DNA of 64,000 nt from Hypericum androsaemum (lineage: Eukaryota > Streptophyta > Magnoliopsida > Malpighiales > Hypericaceae), in assembly GCA_963995505.1 (NCBI GenBank), contig OZ023198.1, positions 6,286,558-6,350,557 of the forward strand, written 5' to 3'. A program made the translations under genes and the position numbers. Positions within the stretch are counted from its first letter, which is position 1, and each line of letters starts with the position of its first letter. Of this stretch, positions 1 through 9,960 are shown one piece after another. The notes under the pieces are model-generated. The model was given only the letters and a program-made list of their open reading frames with translations, was not told the origin of the DNA and searched no databases.

Positions 1-461
1 GGAGGTATGCCTTGATCTCAACTCTTGATGCTAAGTTACTTGGTTTTGAACACATCAAAGAGTTGTATGCTGAAGATATTGATTTTGGTGATCTATTCCG
101 AGCTACGGAGAAGGGTGCGAGTAATAAATTCTTTCGGAATGAAGGTTACCTATTTCGTAAAAACAAACTTTGTGTGCCTAATTGTTCTATGCGAGAATTG
201 CTTATGCAGGAGGCACATGGAGGAGGATTGATGGGGCACTTTGGAATCGCAAAGACCTTGGCAATGCTACAAGATCATTTCTTTTGGCCACACATGAAGA
301 GGGATGTTGAAAGAGTTTGTGGCCGTTGCATCACTTGCAAGCAAGCCAAGTCAAAGGTAAAACCCCATGGTTTGTATACGCCACTACCTATACCTAGTGA
401 GCCTTGGATTGATATTTCTATGGACTTTGTGTTAGGACTTCCTAACACAAAGTCCATATAA
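1..461 (+). pseudogene. Ty3/gypsy integrase N-terminal (H2C2) fragment
   Basis: An open frame from the window edge to a TAA at 459-461 encodes the zinc-binding H-H-C-C region of a plant gypsy integrase. The spacing is visible in [10 protein letters not shown] and [11 protein letters not shown]. It runs into the start of the catalytic core ([13 protein letters not shown]) and then stops abruptly at the 419-458 palindrome, so most of the core with its DDE residues is absent. This is the tail of an element lying mostly to the left of the window. No ATG belongs to it; the frame is simply the surviving part of a polyprotein. It is non-functional as an integrase. Confidence 0.85.
419..458. repeat. 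Near-perfect palindrome, 19-bp arms
   Basis: Bases 419-437 are the exact reverse complement of 440-458, with two bases between. It sits where integrase homology ends. The 10-mer TTTCTATGGA occurs just inside it (415-424) and again just after it (469-478). This looks like a strand-switch or template-switch scar. Confidence 0.9.
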
Positions 462-1343
462 TGAGACTTTCTATGGATCCACACACGTTTATGGACGCCC
501 TTCTTAGTGGGATGAGGCATATAATGAGAACGGAGGTCAAGAAGCTCAGCGAAAAGGTGGACCGGATAGTGTGCAAACAAGAGAGGATACATGATGTTCC
601 TAATGTCTGTAGCGGAAGACAAATTCAACAAAGGAGGATGAGGGTCAAAGATGAGAAGAATTCAGGAGCTAATTTTGTTGGAGAAGTCAATGGAAAGAGG
701 GAGAGCACCATTAACACTAAGCACGACATTGAGGGGAAGGTATGTAGTTCTGACAATTTGGAGGTTACACCTGAAGTGATTGTTGAAGAAGAGGTTTTGA
801 CATGGGAGGAATTTGGTGAATATTCTATTGACTTGTTCGATGGAGAATGTTTTGATGACCATGCCATGTCACTTCTTTACTTGAGGGATTTGTTCAATGA
901 ATCAGAATTGGAGGATGTTGTTCATATGAAGAAGTGCTTAACTGCTATTGATGGTGAACAAGAAGAACTTGTTGTTTTAGTTGACAAGGAAGATGTCCAA
1001 CCCATATCTTACATGTCTCCTGATTTACATGTTGAACATATTGACTTCTTAGGTGTGGACAAGTTTAATTATGTTGGAGGTTCATCGTTGATCAACATCT
1101 GGAATAGTTTGAAGTTCAAAGAAAGGCTTAAACGGATTAGTAGGGCTTTTGCTTTTGAGTTGGAGATGACTTCAGATTCTTTAAGATCGAAGTACTTGTT
1201 CTGTTGGAAAGGAAGGTATCAAGTGCAGCCACGACGTTCAAATAGTTCATCTTGCACCAGCATGGTTGTGAGTTGGCAAAAGCATGACGGATGCAAGGAT
1301 TTGAGGACAAATCCATTTCAAGAAGAGGGGAATGATATGAATC
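461..1343 (+). pseudogene. Retroelement ORF of chimeric origin (gag-like start, pol-like end)
   Basis: An ATG-initiated frame starts inside the stop of the integrase fragment. Its first 35 residues (MDALLSGMRHIMRTEVKKL and a coiled stretch) resemble the start of a gypsy gag. Its middle is acidic and unrecognised. The stretch DLRTNPFQEEGNDM near the end resembles the C-terminal tail of gypsy polyproteins just before the 3' LTR. The frame runs on to 1453 inside the LTR, which is incidental. The likely origin is a gypsy element that lost most of pol by an internal deletion. No enzymatic domain is visible. Confidence 0.5.
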
Positions 1344-1948
1344 TGATCACAAGAATATTAATTTCGTTTTTGATATTTTTGAGTCTGTTTAGGAAGTTAA
1401 TTATATGTTATTTTCGTTTTATAAGAGTTCTAGTCTATTTAGGAAGTCAATAATATGATAATTTCATTTCTTTAAGAGTTCAAGTCAGTTTAGGAAGGTG
1501 ATTATGTGATAATCACATTTTTAAGCAATCATAAGAGTCCTAAACTTATTTTCCTTTTTAGTTTCCCTTTTTAAGTCATATTTATCTAGTTAGAAGTTAT
1601 ATTTAATTAGGAATCTCTTTGTAACAATCTGCCTATATATAAAGGCTTTATCAATGAGAATGAGGAGAATAATTTGAGTACAAAAAACATGGGCTTTGCT
1701 CTCTTGGTTCTTCGGAACTGTTCGAACACAGCGGAGGGATTCCGTTCGTTCACCTTCGACTTATCAAGCGGATCTACATCACCGTTTGTGGCGTCTTCAT
1801 CAATTCAAGGTTCTTGTTTCCCTACAGCAGCGGGTCAAGGTTGTTCATACCGAGGTTCTTGCAAAGGTGCAAACAACGGGTCGATATTTCCATCAATCTG
1901 AACGTAGATAGATCCGGCTTTCGCGTGGATCCGTAACGAGATTCACAT
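1335..1948 (+). repeat. 3' LTR of the left-edge gypsy element
   Basis: A purine-rich tract (AAGAAGAGGGGAATGA) precedes a TG at about 1335. The region has no coding potential and contains three degenerate direct repeats of a TTTAGGAAGT-type motif (about 1387-1500). A TATA box, CTATATATAAAGG, lies at 1632-1644. It ends in ATTCACA at about 1948, exactly where LINE homology on the other strand begins. The borders are estimates because the partner LTR lies outside the window. Confidence 0.55.
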
Positions 1949-2824
1949 CATGCTCGACCGATTCCTCGTGAGATAGGCATGCCAGACAAAGTGTATCAAT
2001 CTGAAGACCCCTACGCGCCAGGTTGCAGCGAACCGGTAGATTATTATCAAGAGCACGCCATAGGAAGATTTTGAGTCGAGGTGGGCAGTGCAACTTCCGG
2101 CAAAGAGACCATGCGGAGGTCGGAAGGGCAGGCACAAGCTGGTTATCACGAGATTCCCACAATGTATCCAGGTCCATATGGTACCCGCTCCGTACCGTGT
2201 ATTCACCATGTTGTGTGAACCTCCAGCGTACCGTATCAAAGGGTCGCCTGTAGCTAAGATGGATGGCCTTGATTCGTCTAGCATCTTCACCTGAAAAGAT
2301 CGAATCCACAATTGTTTCGTTCCACTGAAAGGAGTCACCGACCAGAAGATCAGCCACCGTTTGGAACATGTCGGAACCCGGTATCGGTATTCCGAGTGTC
2401 CAATAGGGGAGCATAGAAGCCAATGGTCAACCCATATATTCATTGATTTACCATCACCTATTCTCTAGTCAAGGCCTTTTACGTAGTAAGGAGAGACTAG
2501 CCATAATACCCCGCCAAGTATGGCTGGGGGAGTAACCGATTGAGGCATCCAGGAGGGAAACCCCTGGAAAGTATCGAGCATTCAACACACGTACAGTCAA
2601 CGAATCAGGGGAGCAGAGGAGGCACCAAGCTTGCTTAGCAAGCACAGCTCTATTGAAATTAGATAACCTACGAAAGCCCATGCCTCCCTCTTTTTTACGT
2701 CGGCATATTCTTTTCCAACTACGCCAATGCATTTTCGTGTTCTCCCCTGTACCACCCCAGAAAAAGTCACAGAGCCTCTGTTCAATTCGGTTGCACGTCT
2801 CAAAGGCAATAGGAAGCAGCTCAT
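1949..2824 (-). pseudogene. LINE C-terminal region with zf-RVT domain
   Basis: The minus-strand frame 2732-2469 has KKEGGMGFRRLSNFNRAVLA and ARYFPGVSLLDA, the typical region after the RT thumb. The frame 2423-1949 has PPRLKIFLWRALDNNLPVR and a cysteine/histidine end, CLACLSHEESVEH, typical of zf-RVT. Homology stops after VEHD, at about 1948. Confidence 0.85.
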
Positions 2825-3033
2825 GACATATGTTGGAATGACTTGTAGTAGTAATTTAATTAAAATCTCACATCCTGCTCTCGATAGGAAGCGTTATTTC
2901 GAGGTCCCCACCTTCAGGGTCCTCCAGATCAGCAAAGACCCTCTTCTTAGACCTCCCAATGACAGTGGAGAGACCAAGGTATTTTTCATCAGTATCTGCC
3001 TCACGCATCGGTAGGATCTTTCGCAGTCGCTCT

Positions 3034-4467
3034 CTAATCAGTCCGGGCACATTTTTTGTTGAAAGTAACTGAGCTCTTTTGCAGATTGCCTTTTTCACCT
3101 GATGCTTGCTCATATAGTGATAGAATCCCTAGGATTGTTCTTATCTGCCCTTCATTAGCAAGGGCAAATAATAGCGAATCGTGTGCAAAGAAAAGGTGAG
3201 TTATAAATAGGGCAGACCTAGCCACCCTGATACCATGAATAAGACCTTCAGATACAACATTTTGTAGACAAGCTGCAAGTCCTTCAGCACACAATAGAAA
3301 TAGATAGGGAGGTAAAGGGTCCCCCTGCCTCAGGCCCCTACTCGGAATAAAGTATTCCTCCACCGAACCCGTTGAACTGGACATCATATTGGACAGCAGT
3401 AACACAACACATAACCAACTCAACAAAAGCCAGAGGAAAATCCAAAGCTAACATCGCCTTCTCCTGGTAAGGCCACTCAATTTGGTTATAAGCTTTCACC
3501 ATGTCTAGCTTTAAAGCACAGAAGCCCTTCCTGCCAGTTCTCTTTTTCTTCAGATAATAGAAGATTTCAAAAGCAATAAGAGAATTATCTATTATCAGCC
3601 TACCTAGGACAAATGCTCCCTGGTTCTCATGAGTAATAGGAGGTAAAAAACTCTCAACCGATTAGTCATAGCCTTGGTAACCAACTTCATAATCACATTG
3701 CACAAACTAATTGGTCAAAATTCTGAGCATATCACTGGTTTCTTCACCTTAGGCACAAGTGTAAGAAGGGTTTTATTGATATAACCTGGGTCCCTTTTGT
3801 CATTGAGGATGTACAATGTAGTATGCACCACCTCGTCTCCGACCACTGACCAGAACTTCTGAAAGAAAAGGGGGGCATATCGTCTGGCCATGGAGTTTTA
3901 GTTGGATGCATTTGCAGAAGAGCAGCCAAGACTTTGGCTCGAGCGTATGGGGTAAGCAGGATCGATCTCATCTCCTCCGTAGCGCGTGGTGTCACCTTGG
4001 CCACAAAGTTATCCACCTACTCACAACCCAAAGAGGAAAATAGTGACATGTAATAACTTCTAAAGGTCTCCTAAACCCGCCCAAATCCTAAACCACTCCT
4101 CCCTCATCAGACCTAATCTCATTTACCCAATTCCTATCACGCCTAGGGCTCGCCTTCTTGTGGAAATAATGTGTATTTTGATCCTCTTCTTTGAGCCGGT
4201 CTACCCGAAACTGCTGCACCCACAACGTCTCCTCCCGACACAAAAGTTCCTCCCTTCTCCCCAACCTCTCCTCCAATCTCCTGAAATAGAACATATTTTT
4301 TTAAGAGGTTGTTTCTGAATAGAACGAATTTGTTTTTTGAGCTGTTTGGTCTGACTCTTCATATTACAAAAAATAGTTATATCCCATCTCTCCAGTCTTT
4401 CCGCACAACCCTTCAGAGTCAGCATTATATCCGATCCACCCGCCCCCTCCTGCCAACCTTGTGCCAC
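3034..4467 (-). pseudogene. LINE reverse transcriptase remnant with mutated active site
   Basis: The order on the minus strand is: a linker with LKEEDQNTHYFHKKAS (about 4220), an RT entry with LLQMHPTKTPWPDDMP (about 3900), a palm segment with TSFVPGRLIIDNS in a shifted frame (about 3600), and SRGLRQGDPLPPYLFLLC followed by FFAHDSLLF (3350-3180). Active LINEs have FADD at the last site; here it reads FAHD, so one catalytic aspartate is lost. Several frameshifts also separate the blocks. Confidence 0.85.
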
Positions 4468-5045
4468 CTAATTTTTGATATCTTCATGTCTCAACCACAT
4501 CGCCTCAAAGCAGAATAGACGCTGAGCCTGTATTGTCTCTGCCTTTCGAATAGAACAAACAATCGGACTGTGGTCCGATTCCATACAAATCCTTACCTCA
4601 GAACCCGAAGCTGGGAACAAACTATACCATTTTAGAGTCGCAGAGAAGCGATCCATTTTACTATCAATACATCCCCCCTCCTCCCTGTAATTAGACCAAG
4701 TAAAGGTCAACCTCGACTGTGGAACTTCCTTGAAATCACAGAATTGGACTGTTGAAAGGAAAGCATCTAAATGATTCACTAAAACCATATTTCCTCCCCT
4801 TTTCTCATAGTTGGAGAGGATCTCATTGAAGTCCCCCCCTGCATAGCTATGACAAGTCAGAGTGGCTCTTGAGTTCACGCAACAAATTTCATGATCAATA
4901 CTTCTTAGCTATTTTCGGCCATCCGTAAAAGTCGGTAAATCTCCACTTATCTACACTCCCAATCTCAACATCAATGTGATGCCGAGAGAAAGATAATAAA
5001 CGAACACAAATCGTACATCTCACCCCACACCACCATCCCTAACTA
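4468..5045 (-). pseudogene. LINE endonuclease (APE-like) remnant
   Basis: The minus-strand translation shows SFSRHHIDV and WRFTDFYGWP (about 5000-4905), then GGDFNEIL near 4835 and ESDHSPIV near 4570. The last two correspond to the GDFN and SDHxP motifs of apurinic-type LINE endonucleases. The part before 4880 is in another frame with stops, so no single ORF covers it. The N-terminal catalytic part is not visible. Confidence 0.8.
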
Positions 5046-5249
5046 GTGACTTACTAATCTGATCAAATTCCTAATCGAGTAGCCTCCTTTCTCTATTAGT
5101 TAAGTTGCCTTATGTTAGACAACTTTTTTAGGGAAATGCTTAACGACTCAACTGTGTTGGGACTCAAAATAATTATGGGTTTGATTTGGGTCGATTCATT
5201 TTTGAAGAGCTTATCTTTGGGTCCAGGATGTCTAGCTCGTTGGCCTACT
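5046..5249. other. Short unassigned stretch between LINE and PMD fragment
   Basis: AT-rich sequence with no coherent frame and no recognised motif. It probably holds the unrecognisable 5' edge of the LINE and the flank of the next element. Confidence 0.4.
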
Positions 5250-5985
5250 TAGACGATGGGTTATCCAACTCGTCGTCTACAAATGCTTTGTGTCATTCCT
5301 ATAGCCCCTTATCAGTCACGGAAACGGTGGGCAATACTAGTTCGCCATCTGGGTGAAGTCCAAAAAGCGCGGCCAAATCATAAAGGGTGATCGTCTTCAT
5401 ACCTGTAAGATTGGAACGGATGGATAAGAAACAAGTGGGTAATATGTTTCATTACAACGGAGCTAAAGAATACTTAACAGAATGGAAGAGGAAGACGTTC
5501 GTACTAGGACACCAATAGAGTAACATGGCGCCTAAGAGAGGATGATATGACCCAAACTTTTGTGAGGAAAGCGACAAGAGGGAAGCGATGCCAGCTTGCT
5601 CCCATATTGGTTGGAAAAACTTCTCAAGCGAGTGTACCAATGTGTGAACTCGCTAAGAGGAGTAGACCACATACGGAGTCCTCTAGAGTCGTTCCACCAA
5701 GATAAGTCGATGGGTTCTCCTTGAAAAAGAGGAATGCCTAACTTGTGATATGGAAGGAATTTTCCAAAGTGAGCGGCATTAAGGATCGTGGGTCCAAGAA
5801 TATGATTCTTGGATGAAGCATCTTCAACGAGATATTCATCCCCAAAAGTAGAGATATTGAGGATGCCGGCATGACAATTTTTGATGGTAGAGATCTTGGA
5901 TGGTTCTATGTGTGTCATGCGATAAGAACGAAAGATGGTTAGAGAAACATGGCAAAGGAAATCATGCAAGAGTCACGGATAGCCT
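5250..5985 (-). pseudogene. Plant mobile domain (PMD) gene fragment
   Basis: The minus-strand frame 5969-5532 contains GDEYLVEDASSKNHILGPT and EPIDLSWW. A second frame (5640-5452) continues with SLEKFFQPIWEQAGI and LGAMLLYWCPSTNVFLF. A third piece near 5390-5300 reads ITLYDLAALFGLHPDGELVLPT. Together they match the plant mobile domain fold (long forms of PP7-like/MAIN-like genes): a tryptophan-rich start, then a TLxDLAxLxGLxxxG block. At least two frameshifts break it. PMD sequences are often carried by plant transposons. Its place beside Tat-like LTR material suggests it is element-borne, but linkage to one element is not proven. Confidence 0.6.
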
Positions 5986-5989
5986 TAGT

Positions 5990-6480
5990 AGAAAGGTCGA
6001 TGGTTTTTCGAACTCGCCTTACATAGGCCAACGGTTTGCCAAACTCGCCTAAGGTTGACGGTTTTCCTAACTCACCTAAGGTCGATGGTTTTTCGAACTC
6101 GCCTTACATAGGCCAACAGTTTTCCGAACTCGTCTTACAAAGGCCGACGGTTTGCCGAACTCGCCTTACATAGGCCGACGGTTTTTCAAACTCGCCTAAG
6201 GTCGACAATTTTCTGAACTCGCCTTACATAGGCCAACGGTTTGTCGAACTCGTCTAAAGTCGATGGTTTTCCAAGACTCGCCTTGCATAGGCCAACAATT
6301 TTTCGAGACTTGCTTTGCATAAGGCTACGGTTTTCCGAAATTGCTTAAGGCTGACGGTTTTCCAAACTTGCCTTGCATAAGCCAATGGTTTTCCCAACCT
6401 ACCTTACGAAAGGATGCTTTTCCAAACTCGCCTAACTCAAGGCTGGCTTCCCGAGCTCGTCTCCTATAGGGTCAATTTTC
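5990..6480 (+). repeat. Tandem repeat array, type 1 (about 27-36 bp units)
   Basis: About fifteen imperfect units of the form GGCCGACGGTTTTCCGAACT followed by CGCC and TTACATA or TAA. Long and short versions alternate. A second plus-strand array lies at 9497-9830 and a short inverted one at 7850-7930. The array and the following spacer (TTGTTTAGGGGGAAGTGGTTTGC near 6590-6615) match the first half of the LTR seen intact at 9497-10608. Confidence 0.85.
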
Positions 6481-6615
6481 ATTGGCTTACCCCAATTACA
6501 ATTGCCTACTTTAGGCCGTGGGTGTTCAGGCGCTCGGACAAGATTGTCCCGAGTTTCTCTTATCCGTGCAATCTGTTATAGTCGGCTTGTTTAGGGGGAA
6601 GTGGTTTGCCAATCA

Positions 6616-6983
6616 CTCAACAAGTTCTAGATTATGCAAGTATTTTTCTTTAAAGGAAAGCTAGGGGTTCTTTCCTATACTAAGGCCAAACTAAGGTTAA
6701 ATGGAGCAAGGGAAGGTTCAAAATTAAAAGGCAAGTACACCCATTTTGGTCATTTTTCAAACAAGTAAAGAGTACTGAAAATGACCAAAGAAAGATCTAG
6801 CTTGGCATTTTTACAAACACTTGGTGGGCAAAAAGGAGAAGCTTGGTGATATACCTTTGAGGATGAATGGAGATGAACCAAGCAAAAACAAGAAGGAACA
6901 AGTAGCCAAGAGTGAAAAGCAACTTCTAGTGAAGAAGAAAAATGTCCCTACCAACATAAGATTTTGACAAAAGTAAGCTACCG
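6616..6983. other. Unassigned insertion inside split Tat LTR
   Basis: LTR homology breaks after GTGGTTTGCC at about 6616 and resumes near 8300. This first part of the intervening DNA is A-rich, without a recognisable protein or RNA gene. Confidence 0.4.
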
Positions 6984-7145
6984 CCTTTGACGAGATCAAG
7001 GTGTACTTATCTTCACCTCCTATGGTCACTTGGCCTACTCCAAACCGGCCTTTGTTGCTCTATATCTCAGCCACCCAAGACTCAATTGGGTATCTTTTGG
7101 CTCAGGAGAACAACGATGGTAAAGAGCAGGCCGTTTATTACTTAA
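6984..7145 (+). pseudogene. Gypsy RT/RNase H fragment
   Basis: The frame reads AFDEIKVYLSSPPMVTWPTP, RPLLLYISATQDSIGYLLAQ and KEQAVYYLSQ. This is the RT connection/RNase H region typical of Tat-lineage gypsy polyproteins. Homology ends after YYLSQ. It is an isolated 160-bp remnant on the plus strand, joined at its right to a gag piece in the opposite orientation. Confidence 0.85.
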
Positions 7146-7227
7146 GTCAGTCTGAGGTCTGCCTTGGTCGAGTCATTAGGGTGACTGGGGTGGGATTAGG
7201 AACCCTTGACTCATACAAGGCATTTGT

Positions 7228-7825
7228 TCAAATGTTCCCCCTTTCGAAGGAGCCCCAGTCGGTCATAACCCTAAATGGATATGGCTGTTCTTGAGTCAGA
7301 GCTGCCTCATACCAGCTCCGGTCTGCTTGAATATTATTTGTCTCCATCCTTGTAGTCTCGTGTGGGAGGGAGTTATCTACTCCATGAGTTCCCCTTCTTG
7401 AAGACGCTTGAAACGTTGAGTACATCGGGGTTCCGACTAGTGGCCTTCGGCTGAATACACCAGCCATGTCCGACGCCTTGTCGGATGGTAGAGTGCCGAC
7501 CTTCAGCTGGTTGAAGGTGTGTCCGGCAGGCAATTGGGTACAGATAGCCTTCCTTTTGGCTTGAGCCTCACCTGCCTTTGCGGATTCGTTTACTATGATC
7601 GGCATCAAGGTCTGGTGAAAATAGTCCATGGTATGCTGGTTGCTCTCACTGGCCACCTTTTGAATCGAGGTGTCCACATAGTTGTGAACTCCTTGGATTT
7701 GGTTGGTGATCTGGTTAGAGAGCCAATGATAAGATTCATCACTGCACTGAGAAATCTCCTCGGTACATCTTATCACCTTCTCGATACCTTGTCGACCTTC
7801 TTCGTTATCACGATGGGTTGTGCAA
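7228..7825 (-). pseudogene. Tat-like gag fragment, inverted copy
   Basis: The minus-strand frame contains the same gag segment as 9153-9490 on the plus strand (DNEEGRQGIEKVIRCTEEIS, SYHWLSNQITNQIQGVHNY). It continues farther into gag (TLMPIIVNESAKAGEAQAKR). Both ends are abrupt: type-1 repeats adjoin its N-terminal side at 7850-7930, and the RNase H piece lies beyond its C-terminal side. The two gag copies make an inverted repeat of about 330 bp separated by about 1.5 kb. Confidence 0.75.
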
Positions 7826-7849
7826 CTCGTCGGGAAAACCATTGGCTTA

Positions 7850-8000
7850 TGCAAGGCAAGTTTGGAAAACCGTCGGCCTTAAGCAATTTTGGAAAACTGT
7901 AGGCCTTATGCAAAGCGAGTCTCAGAAAACCGTTGGCTTACTCAGAAGATGAGTTGTCCAACTCGTCGCCTACGATGGGTGGTGTCCAACTCATCGCCTA
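7850..8000 (-). repeat. Inverted short array of type-1 repeats
   Basis: GAAAACCGTCGGCCTTAAGC and neighbours are the reverse complement of the type-1 units at 6330-6370 and 9680-9720. Several units are visible to about 7930. They are followed by two copies of a CCAACTCGTCGCCTACGATG-type unit (7950-8000), itself similar to TCCAACTCGTCGTCTAC at 5265-5281. Confidence 0.7.
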
Positions 8001-8299
8001 CGATGGATTGACAATCCCCTCTTTCAAAATCGGACCGGGTGCTCCTTCACATGTCGGACCGACAAAGGCCTTGGTTCCAAATGGACCGATGACATTGAGG
8101 ATGGACCGACGAGGATTGTGTTTTGGACCAACGCCAAGCCCTTATTGGGTCAGACCGATGAGTGGGTCCTTTTAGGACTGGGACATCGACAAGCTCTTGT
8201 TGAGCCGGGCCGGACAAAGTGCTTCTTCGGGTTGGATCGAAGTCGTTGTGCTTTTCGCCAGCGAAATCAGGTTGAGTGTTGGCGTCCTCAATTTGTCTA
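8001..8299. other. Unassigned GC-rich stretch in Tat debris
   Basis: Contains repeated CGGACCGG and GGACCGA words (for example 8030-8110). They suggest degenerate short repeats of retroelement origin. No protein domain is recognised on either strand. Confidence 0.35.
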
Positions 8300-8760
8300 A
8301 GGTAATTTTGGTTTTCCATCATGAGTCGTAAGCCAAGTTGGCATCATTTGAGACAGTTTGGGTTAACCATCATGAGTCAGAGCCAAGTTGGCATTGTCTA
8401 AGGCTGTTTCAATTTTCCATCATGAGTCAGAGCCAAGTTGGCATTGTCTAAGGCAGTTTCAGTTTTCCATCATGAGTCGGAAGTCAAGTGGCGTTGTCTA
8501 AGGTGGTTTTGGTTTCCATCATGAGCCGTGGCCAAGTTGGCATCATTTGAGTCAGCTTGGGTTTACCATCATGAGTCGTAGCCAAGTTGGCATTGTCTAA
8601 GGCAGTTGGATTTTCCATCACGAGTCAGAAGCCAAGTTGGCATTGTTTAAGATGGTTTCGGTTTCCACCATGTGCCGAAGTCAAGTTGGCATCATCTGTC
8701 GATTTTCATAATGAGCCGGAGCTAAGTTGGCATCATTTGTGGCGGCTGGCATCGTCTATA
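8300..8760 (+). repeat. Tandem repeat array, type 2 (about 52-bp units), LTR copy A
   Basis: About nine imperfect units built on TTTCCATCATGAGTCAGAGC then CAAGTTGGCATTGTCTAAGG. The array ends immediately upstream of a TATA box. The same array precedes the second LTR end at 9965-10372. Confidence 0.9.
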
Positions 8761-8994
8761 TAAGGAGGATATGGGCACCATAATATGATCATCAATCAAC
8801 CACACAACCAACTACTTTACTTTTACTTGTACCATTTTCCTTTCCTAGCATAGCTCTTTTTTTCCCCTCTCCCTTAGACCAAATGTCTAAGGTTCGTAGA
8901 ATTTTTTTCACCCATTCCGTTGGACCGACCTTGGGACGATCACTCCGGATCATCTCGGGAAGTCTTGCGTTATTGTACCACTTTTTCCACAACA
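8754..8994 (+). promoter_or_regulatory. Tat-like LTR promoter and R-U5, copy A
   Basis: GTCTATATAAGGAGG (about 8752-8766) is a strong TATA box directly after the type-2 repeats. The following transcribed part (pyrimidine-rich, then GGACCGACCTTGGGACGATC) ends in TTCCACAACA at about 8994, six bases before a primer-binding site. The copy at 10366-10608 is nearly identical, which supports the LTR call. Confidence 0.75.
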
Positions 8995-9000
8995 TATTTT

Positions 9001-9018
9001 TGGCACGCTCGGTGGGAC
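9001..9018 (+). other. Retrotransposon primer-binding site (non-iMet)
   Basis: TGGCACGCTCGGTGGGAC follows the LTR end. It begins with TGG, complementary to a tRNA CCA end, and differs from the iMet site. Tat/Ogre elements commonly use such sites; the exact tRNA is not determined. Confidence 0.6.
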
Positions 9019-9062
9019 ATAGGAGGACGTCTAAGAAGGCAGTCTAACTTTGCTTAACCAAG

Positions 9063-9490
9063 ATGACCAAGAACAACCCGACTTCTAACAAGGAGACGGC
9101 ACTACAACCCTCGCAATAAAATGTTGGGAGGAATCCACCCATCTCGGCTCACATGATGGAGCCGACCCTTTTAGTTACCCAAGAGGGTACCGGAAGAGGC
9201 ACCATCAACCCGGCTCCCCTCAAGGAGCCGATTGATCATCTCGCTATCATGGCTAGCACGCTCAAAATTATCACAGCTCGACTTGACAAAATTAATCATG
9301 ATAATGAGGAAGGTCGACAAGGTATCGAGAAGGTGATAAGATGTACCGAGGAGATTTCTCAGCGCAACGATGAATCTTATCATTGGCTCTCTAACCAGAT
9401 CACCAACCAAATCCAAGGAGTTCACAACTATGTGGACACTTCGATTCAAAAGGTGGCCAATGAGAGCAACCAGCATACCATGGACTATTT
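9063..9490 (+). pseudogene. Tat-like gag N-terminal fragment
   Basis: ATG at 9063 starts a frame (MTKNNPTSNKETALQPSQ) broken by a TAA at 9118-9120. It continues with HMMEPTLLVTQEGTGRGTIN, LTARLDKI-like and DNEEGRQGIEKVIRCTEEIS segments. It is cut at TMDYF and runs directly into type-1 LTR repeats at about 9497. Everything between early gag and the 3' LTR is therefore deleted, giving a non-autonomous internal-deletion derivative. Confidence 0.75.
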
Positions 9491-9496
9491 TCAATG

Positions 9497-9960
9497 GTTT
9501 TCCAAACTCGTCTTATAAAGGCCGACAATTTGCCGAACTCGCCTAATATAGGCCGACAGTTTTCCGAACTCGCCTTACATAGGCCGACGGTTTGCCGAAC
9601 TCCTCTAAAGTTGACAGTTTTCCAAGACTCGCCTTGCACTATGCAACGGTTTTTCAAGACTCGCTTTGCATAAGGCCTGTGGTTTTCTGAAATTGCTTAA
9701 GGCCGATGGTTTTCCAAACTTGCCTTGCATAAGCCAATGGTTTTCCCAACCTACCTTACGAATGGATCCTTTTCCAAACTCGCCTAACTCAAGGTTGGCT
9801 TCCCGAGCTCATCTCCTACAGGGCCGATTTTCATTGGTTTGCCCCAATTACATTTGCCTACTTTGGGCATTGGGTGTTTAGACGCTCGGATAAGATTGTC
9901 CCAAGTTTCTCTTATCCATACATGCCATTATAGTCAGCTTGTTTAGGGGGAAGTGGTTTG
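9497..9960 (+). repeat. Type-1 repeat array and spacer, LTR copy B
   Basis: Repeats of the GGCCGACGGTTTTCCGAACT type (9497-9790) are followed by a spacer that matches 6420-6615 closely (CCCGAGCTC, CCCCAATTACA, TTTAGGGGGAAGTGGTTTGC). This shows the intact order of LTR parts: type-1 array, spacer, type-2 array, TATA, U5. Confidence 0.8.

Larger units (their letters stand above)
1949..5045 (-). mobile_element. L1-type non-LTR retrotransposon (LINE), truncated and dead
   Basis: Read on the minus strand, endonuclease, linker, reverse transcriptase, thumb region and zf-RVT fragments follow in the normal order of ORF2 of plant L1 elements. There is no ORF1, the N-terminal part of the endonuclease is missing, and the frame is broken many times. 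The 3' end is cut at about 1948, where the LTR of the left-edge gypsy element begins. The gypsy element may have landed in the LINE, in which case the missing LINE tail lies to the left of the window. Confidence 0.88.

Noticed and set aside
461..1453. A genuine 330-codon host gene
   Set aside because: It overlaps a retroelement junction, shows gag- and pol-tail-like ends, and its last codons lie in an LTR.
8300..8760. Regular short repeats resembling a CRISPR-like array
   Set aside because: The units are contiguous and imperfect without unique spacers, occur twice before TATA boxes in a plant LTR, and the genome is eukaryotic.
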